Source: an uncultured Collinsella sp. (GTDB lineage Bacteria > Actinomycetota > Coriobacteriia > Coriobacteriales > Coriobacteriaceae). From it: DNA of 64,000 nucleotides. The position numbers were made by a program, and so were the translations under genes. Shown piece after piece: positions 34,683 to 43,381 of this stretch. The DNA lies in contig UQWV01000002.1 of NCBI GenBank assembly GCA_900544845.1, positions 33,089 through 97,088 on the forward strand. The letters run 5' to 3'. A model generated the notes under the pieces. The model was not told where the DNA came from and ran no database searches. It was given only the letters and a program-made list of their open reading frames with translations. Numbering within the stretch: the first letter of the stretch is position 1; the number at the start of each line of letters is the position of its first letter.

Positions 34683-35318
34683 ATGAATAAAGACCTGTAT
34701 CTGGTTCGCCATGGACAGACGATATTCAACCTTAAGCGCATTATTCAGGGTTGGAGTGACTCGCCGCTCACGCAGTTGGGCTGCGACCAGGCGGCGCGCG
34801 CCGGCATGTTTTTGCGTGCGCGCGGCATTGAGCCCGACCACGCCTACACCTCGACGCTGCACCGCACCGAGCAGACCATCGCCAACCTGTGGCCGGGTCT
34901 TACCTACGAGCGCCTAGACGGTCTGCGCGAGTGGTTCTTTGGCGATTTTGAGGCTGAGCGCGTGGTGCTCATGCCCGAGCGCCCGTGGCGCGATTTCTAT
35001 CGTCAATTTGGCGGCGAGGGGCAGATGCAGGTGCGCCAGCGCATGGTGGCGACGTTGACCGATCTTATGCGTCGCCCGGACCACGAGTGCGTGCTCGCGG
35101 TGAGTCACGGCTCGGCCATCAAGGAGTTCATGGACCATACCAAGGGCGCGGCGGCCGATGAACGCGATCGCGTTCCGGGCAACTGCTCGGTGCTACACTT
35201 TGCGTTTGACGACGAATCCGACACGTTTGAGCTGGTCGAAGTCTTTACGCAGGAAGACTACGCGCGCGAGTTGGGGCTTGAACCGCTCGTGGCTACTGCG
35301 GGTCCGCAGCGCGGATAA
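34683..35318 (+). CDS. Histidine phosphatase, second of tandem pair
   Basis: This 211-residue paralogue of the preceding gene shares the plan YLVRHGQTIFNLKRIIQGWSDSPLTQLG, YTSTLHRTEQTI, REWFFGDFEAE and AVSHGSAIKEFMDH. It differs by a longer C-terminus (FELVEVFTQEDYARELGLEPLV). Sequence similarity over the full length and the same spacing show a tandem duplication, now well diverged. GAAAGGACC precedes ATG 34683. Both are probably on one transcript that ends at the hairpin at 35365. Confidence 0.9.
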   Translation: MNKDLYLVRHGQTIFNLKRIIQGWSDSPLTQLGCDQAARAGMFLRARGIEPDHAYTSTLHRTEQTIANLWPGLTYERLDGLREWFFGDFEAERVVLMPERPWRDFYRQFGGEGQMQVRQRMVATLTDLMRRPDHECVLAVSHGSAIKEFMDHTKGAAADERDRVPGNCSVLHFAFDDESDTFELVEVFTQEDYARELGLEPLVATAGPQRG

Positions 35319-35364
35319 CGTGAGCGCGGCGGCACGGGTCGCCGGCTAACTTCTCGACGCAAAA

Positions 35365-35401
35365 GGGGCGGAGATGCATGTACCTGCCGCATCTCCGCCC
35401 C
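35365..35401. terminator. Bidirectional terminator
   Basis: GGGGCGGAGATGC (35365-35377) pairs perfectly with GCATCTCCGCCCC (35389-35401), with AAAA before and TGTTTGTT after. It lies between convergent genes. Confidence 0.85.
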
Positions 35402-35446
35402 CTGTTTGTTGAGCTGCCGATTTTTGTGCTGGGCGGTCTGGTCTTG

Positions 35447-36130
35447 CTAGAACCGCGCGACCTGGTGCGTGAGCAGGCCTGTCGGAACCTGCGGCGCGGC
35501 GCCGCTGACCTGCGCGGCGGGGAAGAGCACGGCAACGGTAAAGTTGAACGGCTCCTTGCCGGTGTACGTTCCGGCGGCACGGGTCTCATCGGCCAGCAGC
35601 TGCGACGCCCCGGTCAGAGCGGCGGCGTAGGCGGGGTCGTCGGCCAGTGCCGGCTCCGGTGCTTGGTCGAGCATAGCGCGGATGGCCCCGACGGCGTCCT
35701 CGCGCTTGACCTCCCACGCGCGGTGCGTAATGCCCGCGGGGTCGGTAACGGCGTAGAGCGACGCGCCCTCTTTGGCGGCGCCCAGGATGATATCCATGAC
35801 GGGCGAGGCCTCGTAGGCGAGCGACACGGGGCGCGGCTGCACCTTGAGCTCGGCGATCGCGCGCGCAGCGGCGGCCACGTCAGCGCTGGCATCGCCCTTG
35901 TCGCCCGCAAGTACACTCGTCGGGCAGATCGCCACGACACCCGTCACGCGTCCCGGCTCGCCCGAGCATTCGTACACGTAATACGCCGCACCCGGGTCCT
36001 TGAGCATCAGACCATCGGCAATGGCTCCGCGCAGAGCATCGTTGCCGCTCAGGATGCTGCCCATTGCAGGCAGCGCCTCGAGCACGCGGTCCTGAGCCGG
36101 GCGGATGCAGGGAAACGGAAGTGCTTTCAT
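35447..36130 (-). CDS. Short DUF1015-like protein
   Basis: The 227-residue protein begins MKALPFPCIRPAQDRVLEALPAMGS, like the start of DUF1015 proteins (ALPFPAIRP...), and continues with YYVYECSGEPGRVTGVVAICPTSVLAG, SLAYEASPVMDIIL, LYAVTDPAGITHRAWEV, which match the first half of that family. Usual DUF1015 proteins are about 400 residues, so this is a shortened form. In clostridia DUF1015 genes stand beside serC and serA, and here both lie within 5 kb on the same strand, which supports the call. Function is unknown. AGGACC precedes ATG 36130. Confidence 0.65.
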   Translation of the reverse strand: MKALPFPCIRPAQDRVLEALPAMGSILSGNDALRGAIADGLMLKDPGAAYYVYECSGEPGRVTGVVAICPTSVLAGDKGDASADVAAAARAIAELKVQPRPVSLAYEASPVMDIILGAAKEGASLYAVTDPAGITHRAWEVKREDAVGAIRAMLDQAPEPALADDPAYAAALTGASQLLADETRAAGTYTGKEPFNFTVAVLFPAAQVSGAAPQVPTGLLTHQVARF

Positions 36131-36169
36131 GGGCGGTCCTAACGCACGAGTCGGTTTGTTCGCGGCTTA

Positions 36170-37390
36170 TTATGCCCCAACTTGGCCGCTCGCGTCCCAG
36201 AGCACGTTATCGACGAGCGCGATTAGCACCTGCTGACAACGAACGATATCGGCGTGGGGCACATATTCGTTGGGCTTGTGCGCGAGCGCGAGCGACCCGG
36301 GACCGTAGCTCATGCAATTGCGGTTACCTGTCTTGCCGGCAATGACGGCGGTGTCGGTGTAGCCGGTAAAGAAGCCGACGGTCGTGTCCGCGTCCGTCAC
36401 GTCATCGGCGGCACGCTTGAGCACTGCTAGAAGGGGAGAGTTCGGGTCGCGCTCGATGGCGGGGCGGTCGCCCGTCACGGTGTAGCTGCCATGGCAACCG
36501 GGAACGGCGGCTTCGGCGACGGCGATGGCCTGCTCTACCATGCGCGTCGCGGCGGCCGTATCGGTCGGCGGGGTCAGACGCATGTCGACCCAGACTTTGG
36601 CGCGGTCGGGCACGACATAGGGGCGATATCCGCCCTCGATTTGGCCAAACGTGATGGTCGAAGGCCCCAGCTCATCGTGCGCGGGCAGCGCCACAAACGC
36701 GCGACGGAGCGAACACACGACCTCGGCCATGGCGGCGACGGCATCCGCGCCCTTCCACGGCTGGCTCGCATGCGCCGTTACGCCAGCCATTTCAATCTCG
36801 AACCACGTGCGCCCCTTGTGCGCCACCTGGATCTGTCCGTCGGTGGGTTCGGTGTCCAGCACCCAATCACGCGAGCCGACCCAGCCGGCATCGATCGCGG
36901 CCTCTGAGCCGCGCATAAAGTCCTCCTCGTCGACCGAGCAAATGAGTGAGAATCCACGGCGGGGCAGCTCGCCTTCTGCCGCCACGCGCTCGAGCGTATG
37001 GACCAGTGCGGCAATGGCGCAGGCCAGGCCACCCTTCATATCGCAGGCACCGCGGCCATAGAGTTTATCGTTGCGCACGATCGCTCCGAGCGGCGGAATG
37101 TCCGCGTCCCAGTCATCGCCCAGCGTAACGGTATCCATATGGCAGATATAGACGAGCCGTGGCTCGTCGCTCAGTCCCGGCACGGTGACCATAAGGTTGC
37201 GGCGCCCTGGCAGCACCTCGAGTTCCTCAATCCGTATGGCATCGAGTGTCGGGTAGTTCAACCGTGCCAGCCGTTCCTCAACCAGCGCTTTGATATACCG
37301 CTCAATTTCATTCTCATACGCGCCCGGGTCTGAGCTGTCGATCCGCACAAGCTCCTGCGCAAGCCGCCAGGCAAAGTCCTCATCAACCAT
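36170..37390 (-). CDS. M20 family peptidase/deacylase (ArgE/DapE-like)
   Basis: The 406-residue zinc hydrolase shows ICHMDTV (metal 1), GRGACDMKGGLAC (bridging Asp), CSVDEEDFMRGSEAA (catalytic Glu and metal ligand) and the dimerisation-domain VTAHASQPWKGADAV, with SYGPGSLALAHKPNEYV at the end. This is the ArgE/DapE/carboxypeptidase G2 branch; DapE, ArgE and general deacylase roles cannot be separated. ATG 37390 is supported by GAGGT upstream and by the VDEDFAWRLAQELVRI start. It ends 39 bp before the DUF1015-like gene and is divergent from the nuclease-like gene. Confidence 0.85.
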   Translation of the reverse strand: MVDEDFAWRLAQELVRIDSSDPGAYENEIERYIKALVEERLARLNYPTLDAIRIEELEVLPGRRNLMVTVPGLSDEPRLVYICHMDTVTLGDDWDADIPPLGAIVRNDKLYGRGACDMKGGLACAIAALVHTLERVAAEGELPRRGFSLICSVDEEDFMRGSEAAIDAGWVGSRDWVLDTEPTDGQIQVAHKGRTWFEIEMAGVTAHASQPWKGADAVAAMAEVVCSLRRAFVALPAHDELGPSTITFGQIEGGYRPYVVPDRAKVWVDMRLTPPTDTAAATRMVEQAIAVAEAAVPGCHGSYTVTGDRPAIERDPNSPLLAVLKRAADDVTDADTTVGFFTGYTDTAVIAGKTGNRNCMSYGPGSLALAHKPNEYVPHADIVRCQQVLIALVDNVLWDASGQVGA

Positions 37391-37544
37391 ATGCAACCTC
37401 ACAATCAGTCTGCTTTCCAAACCGATTGTAAGCCTCCTGAGAGATTCGCGACGCGCGCGCAGCAGCATTTACCGTTCGCAGGCCGAGCCATCGCACTCGC
37501 CGTCTGAGCGGGTTCACAAACGATGCAGTGGGTACGTACACTTC

Positions 37545-38594
37545 ATGGACGACATACTGTGCGACATATCTGCCTTTCGGTATCACCGGATACCCCCACA
37601 GGTCTTGGCGATAATGCCGGACCTGCCCGATTCTGCGGACGACCAGCGCAGGGAGCGTCTTTGCGAGCACCCGCTCGTCAAGCATTTCCTGGGCACCCCG
37701 TTACACGTGTTGGCACAGGGCAGCTGCGGACGTAAGGGCGATCGCATTGTCAGGCATGTTTGGAACGGGGAGAGGCCGTTTGACTCCGTGCGGCAGACAG
37801 AGTTTGGCCTCGATGTCGCGTCACCGCTCTTTACCCTGCTGACCCTGGCTTCTTCGGTCTCAAACGAGCGCCTGATCATGTGCATGTATGAGATGTGCGG
37901 TACCTTTGCCGTGTGCAAGATCGCGCCTCAGGTAAAGACGGCACTTGAGCAGGCATACGGGGACCGGTGGGGCGACGCGCGGCTGGGCTGGGAAAACGTA
38001 AAGGATGCCTCGGGGGATTCAACGGACTTGTGGAAACGACCTCCCTTGATCGAGCTCTCTGACCTTTCAGAGTACGTCGATAAGATCCGGGGGCTTCGCG
38101 GTGCTAAATCGTTCACACGTGCCGCAAAATGCATTACGGGGGTCGCGGCATCGCCGCTCGAGGTCCAGGCTTCGATGCTGTTTAGCCTTTCGAGGTTGCG
38201 CGGCGGCGAAGGGCTGCGCCTTACCAATAACGTTGAGATTCGTATGACGTGCAGCGCCCGTCTGATTTCGGGGCTTGATAGGCGCTATGCCGATATTTTG
38301 CTGGCAAATAAGGACGGCAGCCGAGAGTGTCTGGTTGAATGCCAAGGTAAAGCCATTCATGGATCCATAGAATCCAAGATTTCGGACTCCGACCGAACGA
38401 CGGCGCTGCAAGCGATGGGATATCCCGTCGTTTTGATGACCTATGGTCAGCTGGCCGACTCCGATGCCTTCCGCGTGGTGATGGAGCTCATCATGTCCTA
38501 TCTCGATGTGCCGCTGAAAGACAAGACGCCGCGACAGCAGGAGCTCGAACGGCGGCTTCGTGAGGAGATTTTTATCGATTGGGCAGGAATGTAG
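37545..38594 (+). CDS. PD-(D/E)XK nuclease-like protein (DUF559/Vsr-type core), paralogue 2
   Basis: This 349-residue protein shares its plan with the gene at 28169. Its N-terminal half (about 1-190) starts ILCDISAFRYHRIPPQVLA and contains SPLFTLLTLAS...LIMCMYEMCGTFAV. The core reads SPLEVQASMLFSLSRLRGGEGL...RRYADILLANKDGSRECLVECQGKAIHGSIESKISDSDRTTALQAMGYPVVLMTYGQL, with Glu, Asp and E-C-Q in the places of the E, D and ExK nuclease residues, so the final lysine is changed to Gln. No RBS is clear and the start at ATG 37545 is tentative. It has no obvious partner gene. Activity is unproven; a defence or DNA-repair role is speculative. Confidence 0.6.
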   Translation: MDDILCDISAFRYHRIPPQVLAIMPDLPDSADDQRRERLCEHPLVKHFLGTPLHVLAQGSCGRKGDRIVRHVWNGERPFDSVRQTEFGLDVASPLFTLLTLASSVSNERLIMCMYEMCGTFAVCKIAPQVKTALEQAYGDRWGDARLGWENVKDASGDSTDLWKRPPLIELSDLSEYVDKIRGLRGAKSFTRAAKCITGVAASPLEVQASMLFSLSRLRGGEGLRLTNNVEIRMTCSARLISGLDRRYADILLANKDGSRECLVECQGKAIHGSIESKISDSDRTTALQAMGYPVVLMTYGQLADSDAFRVVMELIMSYLDVPLKDKTPRQQELERRLREEIFIDWAGM

Positions 38595-38942
38595 CCGCGC
38601 GGGTGGAAAACGGTCGCGCGGACTAGAGTTTTGGTCGCAAAAAAGGCTTCGATTTTGCCTTGGAGGGGCCTTAAAAATGCTATCTAGAATAAGTTGTTTC
38701 GGAAAATCGACAGTCAACTTACATTCGGCACATAGAGATCGATTTGTACCTATTAAAGTCCCTGATAAAGCTGTTTATCAAAGCGGGTGTGCTTAGCGAC
38801 TTGAGCCTCACTATCGATTATCTGAAAAAACTTGTTCTGGGTATCATTTTAAAGTCGTCCGGAGCAACAAAATCGGCCCCCGTTTCGTGAAAACGGGGGC
38901 CGAATGGGCTTCATGGCCTGCCTGGCAGGCTTGGCACCGGCG
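38595..38942. other. AT-rich intergenic region with terminator and possible small ORF
   Basis: A strong hairpin CGGCCCCCGTTT (38874-38885) with AAACGGGGGCCG (38891-38902) lies between convergent genes. Bases 38677-38796 form a 39-codon frame (MLSRISCFGKSTVN...) with GGAGG ten bases before its ATG. Its composition is unlike neighbouring genes and no homology is recognised, so it is only a possibility. The rest shows nothing. Confidence 0.55.
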
Positions 38943-40106
38943 CTATTTGATCACGCGCACGCGATACATCGACGGAATCTGCTTGAGCGTCTCGATGGTG
39001 CTGCTGTCCAGGTGTTCGTCGGTGTCGAACATGGTGTAGGCGTTCTCGCCGGCGGACTCGTTGGTCATACGCTGCACGTTGGCGTTGTCCTTGGCGAGAA
39101 TGGCCGTGATCTGGCCGATCATGTTGGGCACGTTGGCGTGCAGGCAGGCGATGCGGCTTGCGGCGCGCGCCTTGCCCATGCTGCAGGCGGGGTAGTTGAC
39201 GCTATGTGCGATGTTGCCGTTCTCCAGGTAATCCTTGAGCTCGCTGATGGCCATATCGGCGCAGTTGGCCTCGGCCTCGCCAGTGCCGGCGCCCGAGTGC
39301 GTGGTGATAAACGTGTTGGGCATCTTGACGGTCTTGGGCGTGGCAAAGTCGCAGCTAAACCAGCTCAGCTTGCCCTCGCGCAGGGCAGCGTCGACGGCGT
39401 CCTCGTCAATGATGGTCTCGCGTGCGTAGTTGATGAGCACGGCGTCGGGTGCCAGCAGGTTAATCTGCTCGGTGCTGATCATGCCGATGGTGTCGGCCTT
39501 GCTGGGCACGTGTACGGTGAGGTAGTCGCAGCCGCGGCAGAGATCCTCGAGCGTGCCCACACGCTGCACCTCGCGGCTCAGCACCCACGCGTGCTCGACG
39601 GAAATGAACGGGTCGTAGCCGTAAACGTCCATGCCCAGGTCGACGCAGGCGTTGGCGACCTTGGAGCCCACGTTGCCCAGGCCGATGACGCCGATGCGCT
39701 TGCCCTTGAGCTCGCGGCCCACAAAGGCCTTCTTGGCCTTCTCGGCATCGACCTGAATCTCGGGGTCGTCGGCGTTGTCGCGCACCCAGTTCATCGATTG
39801 CACCACGCCGCGGCTCGAGAGCACCAGCATGCCTAGGACGAGCTCCTTGACGGCGTTGCTGTTGGCGCCGGGGGAGTTGAAGACGACGACGCCCTTCTTG
39901 GCGTACTCCTCGACGGGGATGTTGTTGACGCCGGCGCCGCAGCGGGCGATGGCGCGGATGCCCTCGGGCAGCTCGTAGCCGTGCAGGTCGGTCGAGCGCA
40001 TCAGGATCGCGTCGGCCTCCTCGGCGGTGCTCACAAACTCGTAGCCCTCGCCAAACTCGACTTTGCCATCCTTGGTAATGTCGTCGATGGTCTTAATCTT
40101 GCGCAT
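38943..40106 (-). CDS. serA: D-3-phosphoglycerate dehydrogenase
   Basis: SerA oxidises 3-phosphoglycerate to 3-phosphohydroxypyruvate, the first step of serine synthesis. The 387-residue protein is the short type: catalytic domain, NAD-binding domain with GLGNVGSKVANACVDLGMDVYGYDPF (about residues 146-171), catalytic residues in RCGAGVNNIP, ETIIDEDAV and THSGAGTGEAE, and a C-terminal ACT domain (about 315-387) that may bind serine. AGGAG stands six bases before the ATG. serC precedes it on the same strand with a 69-bp gap, so they are likely cotranscribed. serB is not in the window. Confidence 0.95.
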   Translation of the reverse strand: MRKIKTIDDITKDGKVEFGEGYEFVSTAEEADAILMRSTDLHGYELPEGIRAIARCGAGVNNIPVEEYAKKGVVVFNSPGANSNAVKELVLGMLVLSSRGVVQSMNWVRDNADDPEIQVDAEKAKKAFVGRELKGKRIGVIGLGNVGSKVANACVDLGMDVYGYDPFISVEHAWVLSREVQRVGTLEDLCRGCDYLTVHVPSKADTIGMISTEQINLLAPDAVLINYARETIIDEDAVDAALREGKLSWFSCDFATPKTVKMPNTFITTHSGAGTGEAEANCADMAISELKDYLENGNIAHSVNYPACSMGKARAASRIACLHANVPNMIGQITAILAKDNANVQRMTNESAGENAYTMFDTDEHLDSSTIETLKQIPSMYRVRVIK

Positions 40107-40175
40107 GAAAAACTCCTTAGCGGGTTTGTTTAAAACAAGTGGTTTGAAGTGGCTGGTCGGCCCGCGTGCTGCGGG

Positions 40176-41300
40176 CTAGTTAGATCGCGGGCTCAAACTA
40201 CGCTGCGCTTCGAAGTCCTTCATGTACGAGGCCAGTGCCTGCACGTCTTCCATGGTTACGGCGTTGTAGACGCTGGCGCGCATGCCGCCCACCAGGCGAT
40301 GGCCCTTGACGTTTTGAATCTGATGCTCGGCCGCGCCTGCGACAAAGGCGGCGTCGAGGTCGGCATCGCCGGTGCGGAAGGTGACGTTGGCGATGGAGCG
40401 GCTGTCCTCCTGCGTGGTGCCGTGGAACAGCTCGCTGTTCTCGAGCAGGTTGTAGAGCAGGTTGGCCTTGGCCCAGTTGCGCTCGGCCATGGCGGCAAGT
40501 CCGCCGGTCTCCTCGACCCACCGGAACACCTTGCCGCACACGTAGATGCCAAAGGTGTTGGGCGTGTTGAGCATGGAGCCCTTGGCGGCCTGGGTCTTAA
40601 GGTCTATGTACTGCGGCGTCTGCGCAAAGGCGGGGCCGTCGGCGATGAGGTCGTCGCGCACGATAACCACGGTCACGCCCGCGGCGCCGGCGTTTTTCTG
40701 CGCGCCGGCGTAGATGAGCCCGTAGCGCTCAACATCGAGCGGCTGCGACAGAAAGCAGCTCGAGACATCTGCGACCAGCGGTACGTCGCCGCAAGCGGGC
40801 AGCTCGTGGTACATGGTGCCAAAGATGGTGTTGTTCTGGCAGATGTAGACGTAGTCGAGCCCGTCGCCTGCGGCCTCGGTGGCAATGCGCGCGTTGATGT
40901 CGGCCATGTCGGGGATGCGGTCGAAGTTGGTGTCCTCGGAGCTCGCGAGCAGCACGGCCTCACCGTACTTGGCGGCCTCCTTGTACGCCTTATTGGCAAA
41001 GTTGCCGGTCACGACGTAGCCGGCGCGGCCGCGGCGCATGAGGTTCATGGGGATGCCCGCAAACTGCAGCGTGGCGCCGCCCTGCAAAAACAGGACGCGG
41101 TAGTTGTCGGGGATGCTCAGCAGGCGGCGCAGGGTCGCCTCAGCGTCGTCGATGATCTGCTGGTACATGCTAGATCGATGGCTCATCTCGAGCACGGACA
41201 TGCCGCAACCGCGGTAGTCCATCATCTCGTCGGCGATCTCGGCGAGCACGCTTGTGGGCAGCGCGGCCGGGCCAGCTGAGAAGTTGTGCACACGTGCCAT
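40176..41300 (-). CDS. serC: Phosphoserine aminotransferase
   Basis: SerC converts 3-phosphohydroxypyruvate and glutamate to phosphoserine and 2-oxoglutarate with PLP. The 374-residue protein starts VHNFSAGPAALPTSVL, has the LFLQGGATLQFAGIPMNL segment, PLVADVSSCFLSQPLDVERYGLIYAGAQKNAGAAGVTVVIVR with the PLP lysine in AQKN (about residue 197), and the C-terminal KGHRLVGGMRASVYNAVTMEDV that binds the phosphate. It leads the serC-serA pair. An extended -10-like TGTGCTAAAGT lies near 41340 on the minus strand. Confidence 0.97.
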   Translation of the reverse strand: MARVHNFSAGPAALPTSVLAEIADEMMDYRGCGMSVLEMSHRSSMYQQIIDDAEATLRRLLSIPDNYRVLFLQGGATLQFAGIPMNLMRRGRAGYVVTGNFANKAYKEAAKYGEAVLLASSEDTNFDRIPDMADINARIATEAAGDGLDYVYICQNNTIFGTMYHELPACGDVPLVADVSSCFLSQPLDVERYGLIYAGAQKNAGAAGVTVVIVRDDLIADGPAFAQTPQYIDLKTQAAKGSMLNTPNTFGIYVCGKVFRWVEETGGLAAMAERNWAKANLLYNLLENSELFHGTTQEDSRSIANVTFRTGDADLDAAFVAGAAEHQIQNVKGHRLVGGMRASVYNAVTMEDVQALASYMKDFEAQRSLSPRSN

Positions 41301-41434
41301 CTTCTAGTTCCCCTCGTAGTCGTTTGAACGTTCGGGATACTTTAGCACAGTGGAGCGCCAGGCGCGACCGCATCACGGTAAAACTCGACTACGCCGCTAT
41401 GATTTACAGGATAGTTACATGGGGGAGGGGTGCT

Positions 41435-41512
41435 TTACTCCTCAGGCAAATCCAAATCAGCGAGCGAAGGCATGAGGTTCTCTAGGCGCTCGATCTCTTC
41501 GTCGCAAATTGG
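41435..41512 (-). pseudogene. Possible C-terminal gene remnant
   Basis: An open frame without start codon reads PICDEEIERLENLMPSLADL and then DLPEE and a stop. The codon use is coding-like but only 25 codons remain between two stops, so this may be the tail of a lost gene beside the antiporter. Chance cannot be excluded. Confidence 0.15.
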
Positions 41513-41526
41513 CTACCTCCTGGTCA

Positions 41527-43128
41527 CTACGACGCCAGTGTGGCGATGACGGCTTCGTCGCCGGCGTATATTAGGGTGTTGCCATCGGGGATGATCGTTT
41601 GGCCGTCGCGCTTGAGCATCACCACAATAAACGGATGCTTGCCTTGCGGCACATCGCGCAGACGCTGGCCGGCCAGGCGACCGTGGGGAGTCACGGTGAC
41701 CTCGCGCAGCGTAACCTCGGCACGTTCTTCAAACGTCGGCGCTGCCATGACCAGAAGGTCGCCTTCCTCGATGACGGTATCGCCGTTGGGCAGCACCGGG
41801 TGCGCGCCGTCGCGCAGCACCAGGACCACGAGCATATCTGTGGCGCTGCCAATGTCCGCGAGCGAGCGTCCGGCAAACGGATGTCCAGCGCCCACCTTGA
41901 GCTTTACAAACGACATGCCGTCCTCGTCGCGGTAGTCGTTAAAGGTGCGGCGCACGTCGCCGGTCGCATCGATCATATCGAGCTTCTTCGCCACCGCCGG
42001 CAGAAGCGAGCCCTGCACCACAATGCTCGACACGGCAATCACAAACACCAGGTCAAATAGGTCGTGTCCGCCGGGAACGCCGGCCACCACGGCAAAGAGA
42101 CTAAAGACGACCGAAGCTGCTCCGCGCAGACCCGCCCAGCTTACGAGCGCAACCTGGCGAGGGTTCGTCCTAAACGGCGCCAGCAGCATGCCTACGGCGA
42201 TGGGGCGGCTCGCAAAGAGCATAAACGCCATGAGTGCCAGGCCCGGTAGCAGCATTTGCGGCAGGCGTGCGGGTGTAACGAGCAGGCCCAGCAAAAAGAA
42301 GATGGTCATCTCTGCCATCTCGGTGAGGGTGTCAAAGAAGTGCGCCATCTCGACTTTGCCGGTGATGTCGCTGGCACCCAGCACAATGCCGGCCAGGTAT
42401 ACAGCCAAAAAGCCGTTGCCGCCCAGGTAGCTCGGCAGCGCGTAGGCGACGATGGCCACGGCGAACAAAAAGATGGTCTGCGCGTCCTTGGCCGTTGCGT
42501 GCGCGCGTTCAATCAGGCGGCCCGCCGCCCAGCCGATGGCAAGGCCCAGGCCCACGCCCAGGATAATCTGCTTGGCCAGCAGTGCGGGAATGTTGATGTC
42601 GCCGCCGGCCGCGAGTGTAGCGAGCACAGCGGTGAGCATGTAGGCGACGGGGTCGTTGGAGCCCGATTCGACCTCGAGCAGCGAGTCGGTGCCGCCCCTC
42701 AGCGAAAGGCTGTGCTCGCGCAGAACGCTAAAGACGCTGGCCGCGTCGGTGGACGCCACGACCGATCCCAGCAGCAGGCCGCCGATCCAGTCGAAACCCA
42801 GCACAAAGTGGGCGAATACGCCGGTGATGCCGGCAGTGATGACGACGCCGAGCGTGCTCAGCAGCACCGCGGGCACGGCGACGGGCTTGGCGCGGTCGAT
42901 ATTGGTGTTAAAGCCGCCATAGAACATGATGAACAGCAGCGCCGTGCTGCAGACGGTTTCGGTGAGCGCGTAGTCGCTAAAGTCGATGTGCGCCGGGCCG
43001 TTGACGCCCAACAGCATGCCGAGCGCGATAAAGATGAGCAGGGTGGGGAAGGGGAGTTTTTTGCCGACGGGTTTGATGGTCAGGCACAAAATGATGACGA
43101 GGCCGATAAAGAGAAGGATCTGGTTCAT
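41527..43128 (-). CDS. Potassium/proton antiporter, CPA1/NhaP2-like with TrkA-C domains
   Basis: The 533-residue protein should exchange K+ (or Na+) for H+. About 12 membrane helices fill the first 385 residues, with the conserved ASTDAASVFSVLR (the cation-site aspartates) and ESGSNDPVAYML typical of CPA1 antiporters, and GLRGAASVVFSLFA. The cytoplasmic tail has two TrkA-C-like ligand-binding domains (FVKLKVGAGHPFAGRSLADIG and EVTVTPHGRLAGQRLRDVPQ), as in CvrA/NhaP2. The ion preference is inferred from that architecture. It is a single gene divergent from the phosphoesterase gene. Confidence 0.9.
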   Translation of the reverse strand: MNQILLFIGLVIILCLTIKPVGKKLPFPTLLIFIALGMLLGVNGPAHIDFSDYALTETVCSTALLFIMFYGGFNTNIDRAKPVAVPAVLLSTLGVVITAGITGVFAHFVLGFDWIGGLLLGSVVASTDAASVFSVLREHSLSLRGGTDSLLEVESGSNDPVAYMLTAVLATLAAGGDINIPALLAKQIILGVGLGLAIGWAAGRLIERAHATAKDAQTIFLFAVAIVAYALPSYLGGNGFLAVYLAGIVLGASDITGKVEMAHFFDTLTEMAEMTIFFLLGLLVTPARLPQMLLPGLALMAFMLFASRPIAVGMLLAPFRTNPRQVALVSWAGLRGAASVVFSLFAVVAGVPGGHDLFDLVFVIAVSSIVVQGSLLPAVAKKLDMIDATGDVRRTFNDYRDEDGMSFVKLKVGAGHPFAGRSLADIGSATDMLVVLVLRDGAHPVLPNGDTVIEEGDLLVMAAPTFEERAEVTLREVTVTPHGRLAGQRLRDVPQGKHPFIVVMLKRDGQTIIPDGNTLIYAGDEAVIATLAS

Positions 43129-43381
43129 GGATGGTGTCCGCTCCTGGGTGGTTGGCGTGGCACGGTCAGTTGCCTGCGGTTATTTGTACCCAAAGATGGT
43201 GGGTTTATGGGGTTGGATTGCGGGCGTGCGCGATATCGTCATAGACGGCTGCCGTCTTTGCCTCTGCTCGGAAACCCTTTCCAGCTTTATTGCAACGGAG
43301 TACAATGGGTAACGTTTAAGTTCAACTTGAAGTTTTAGTTGCGGCACCGGGCTTCGGCCGCAATGCAAGGAGAGGCGTACC

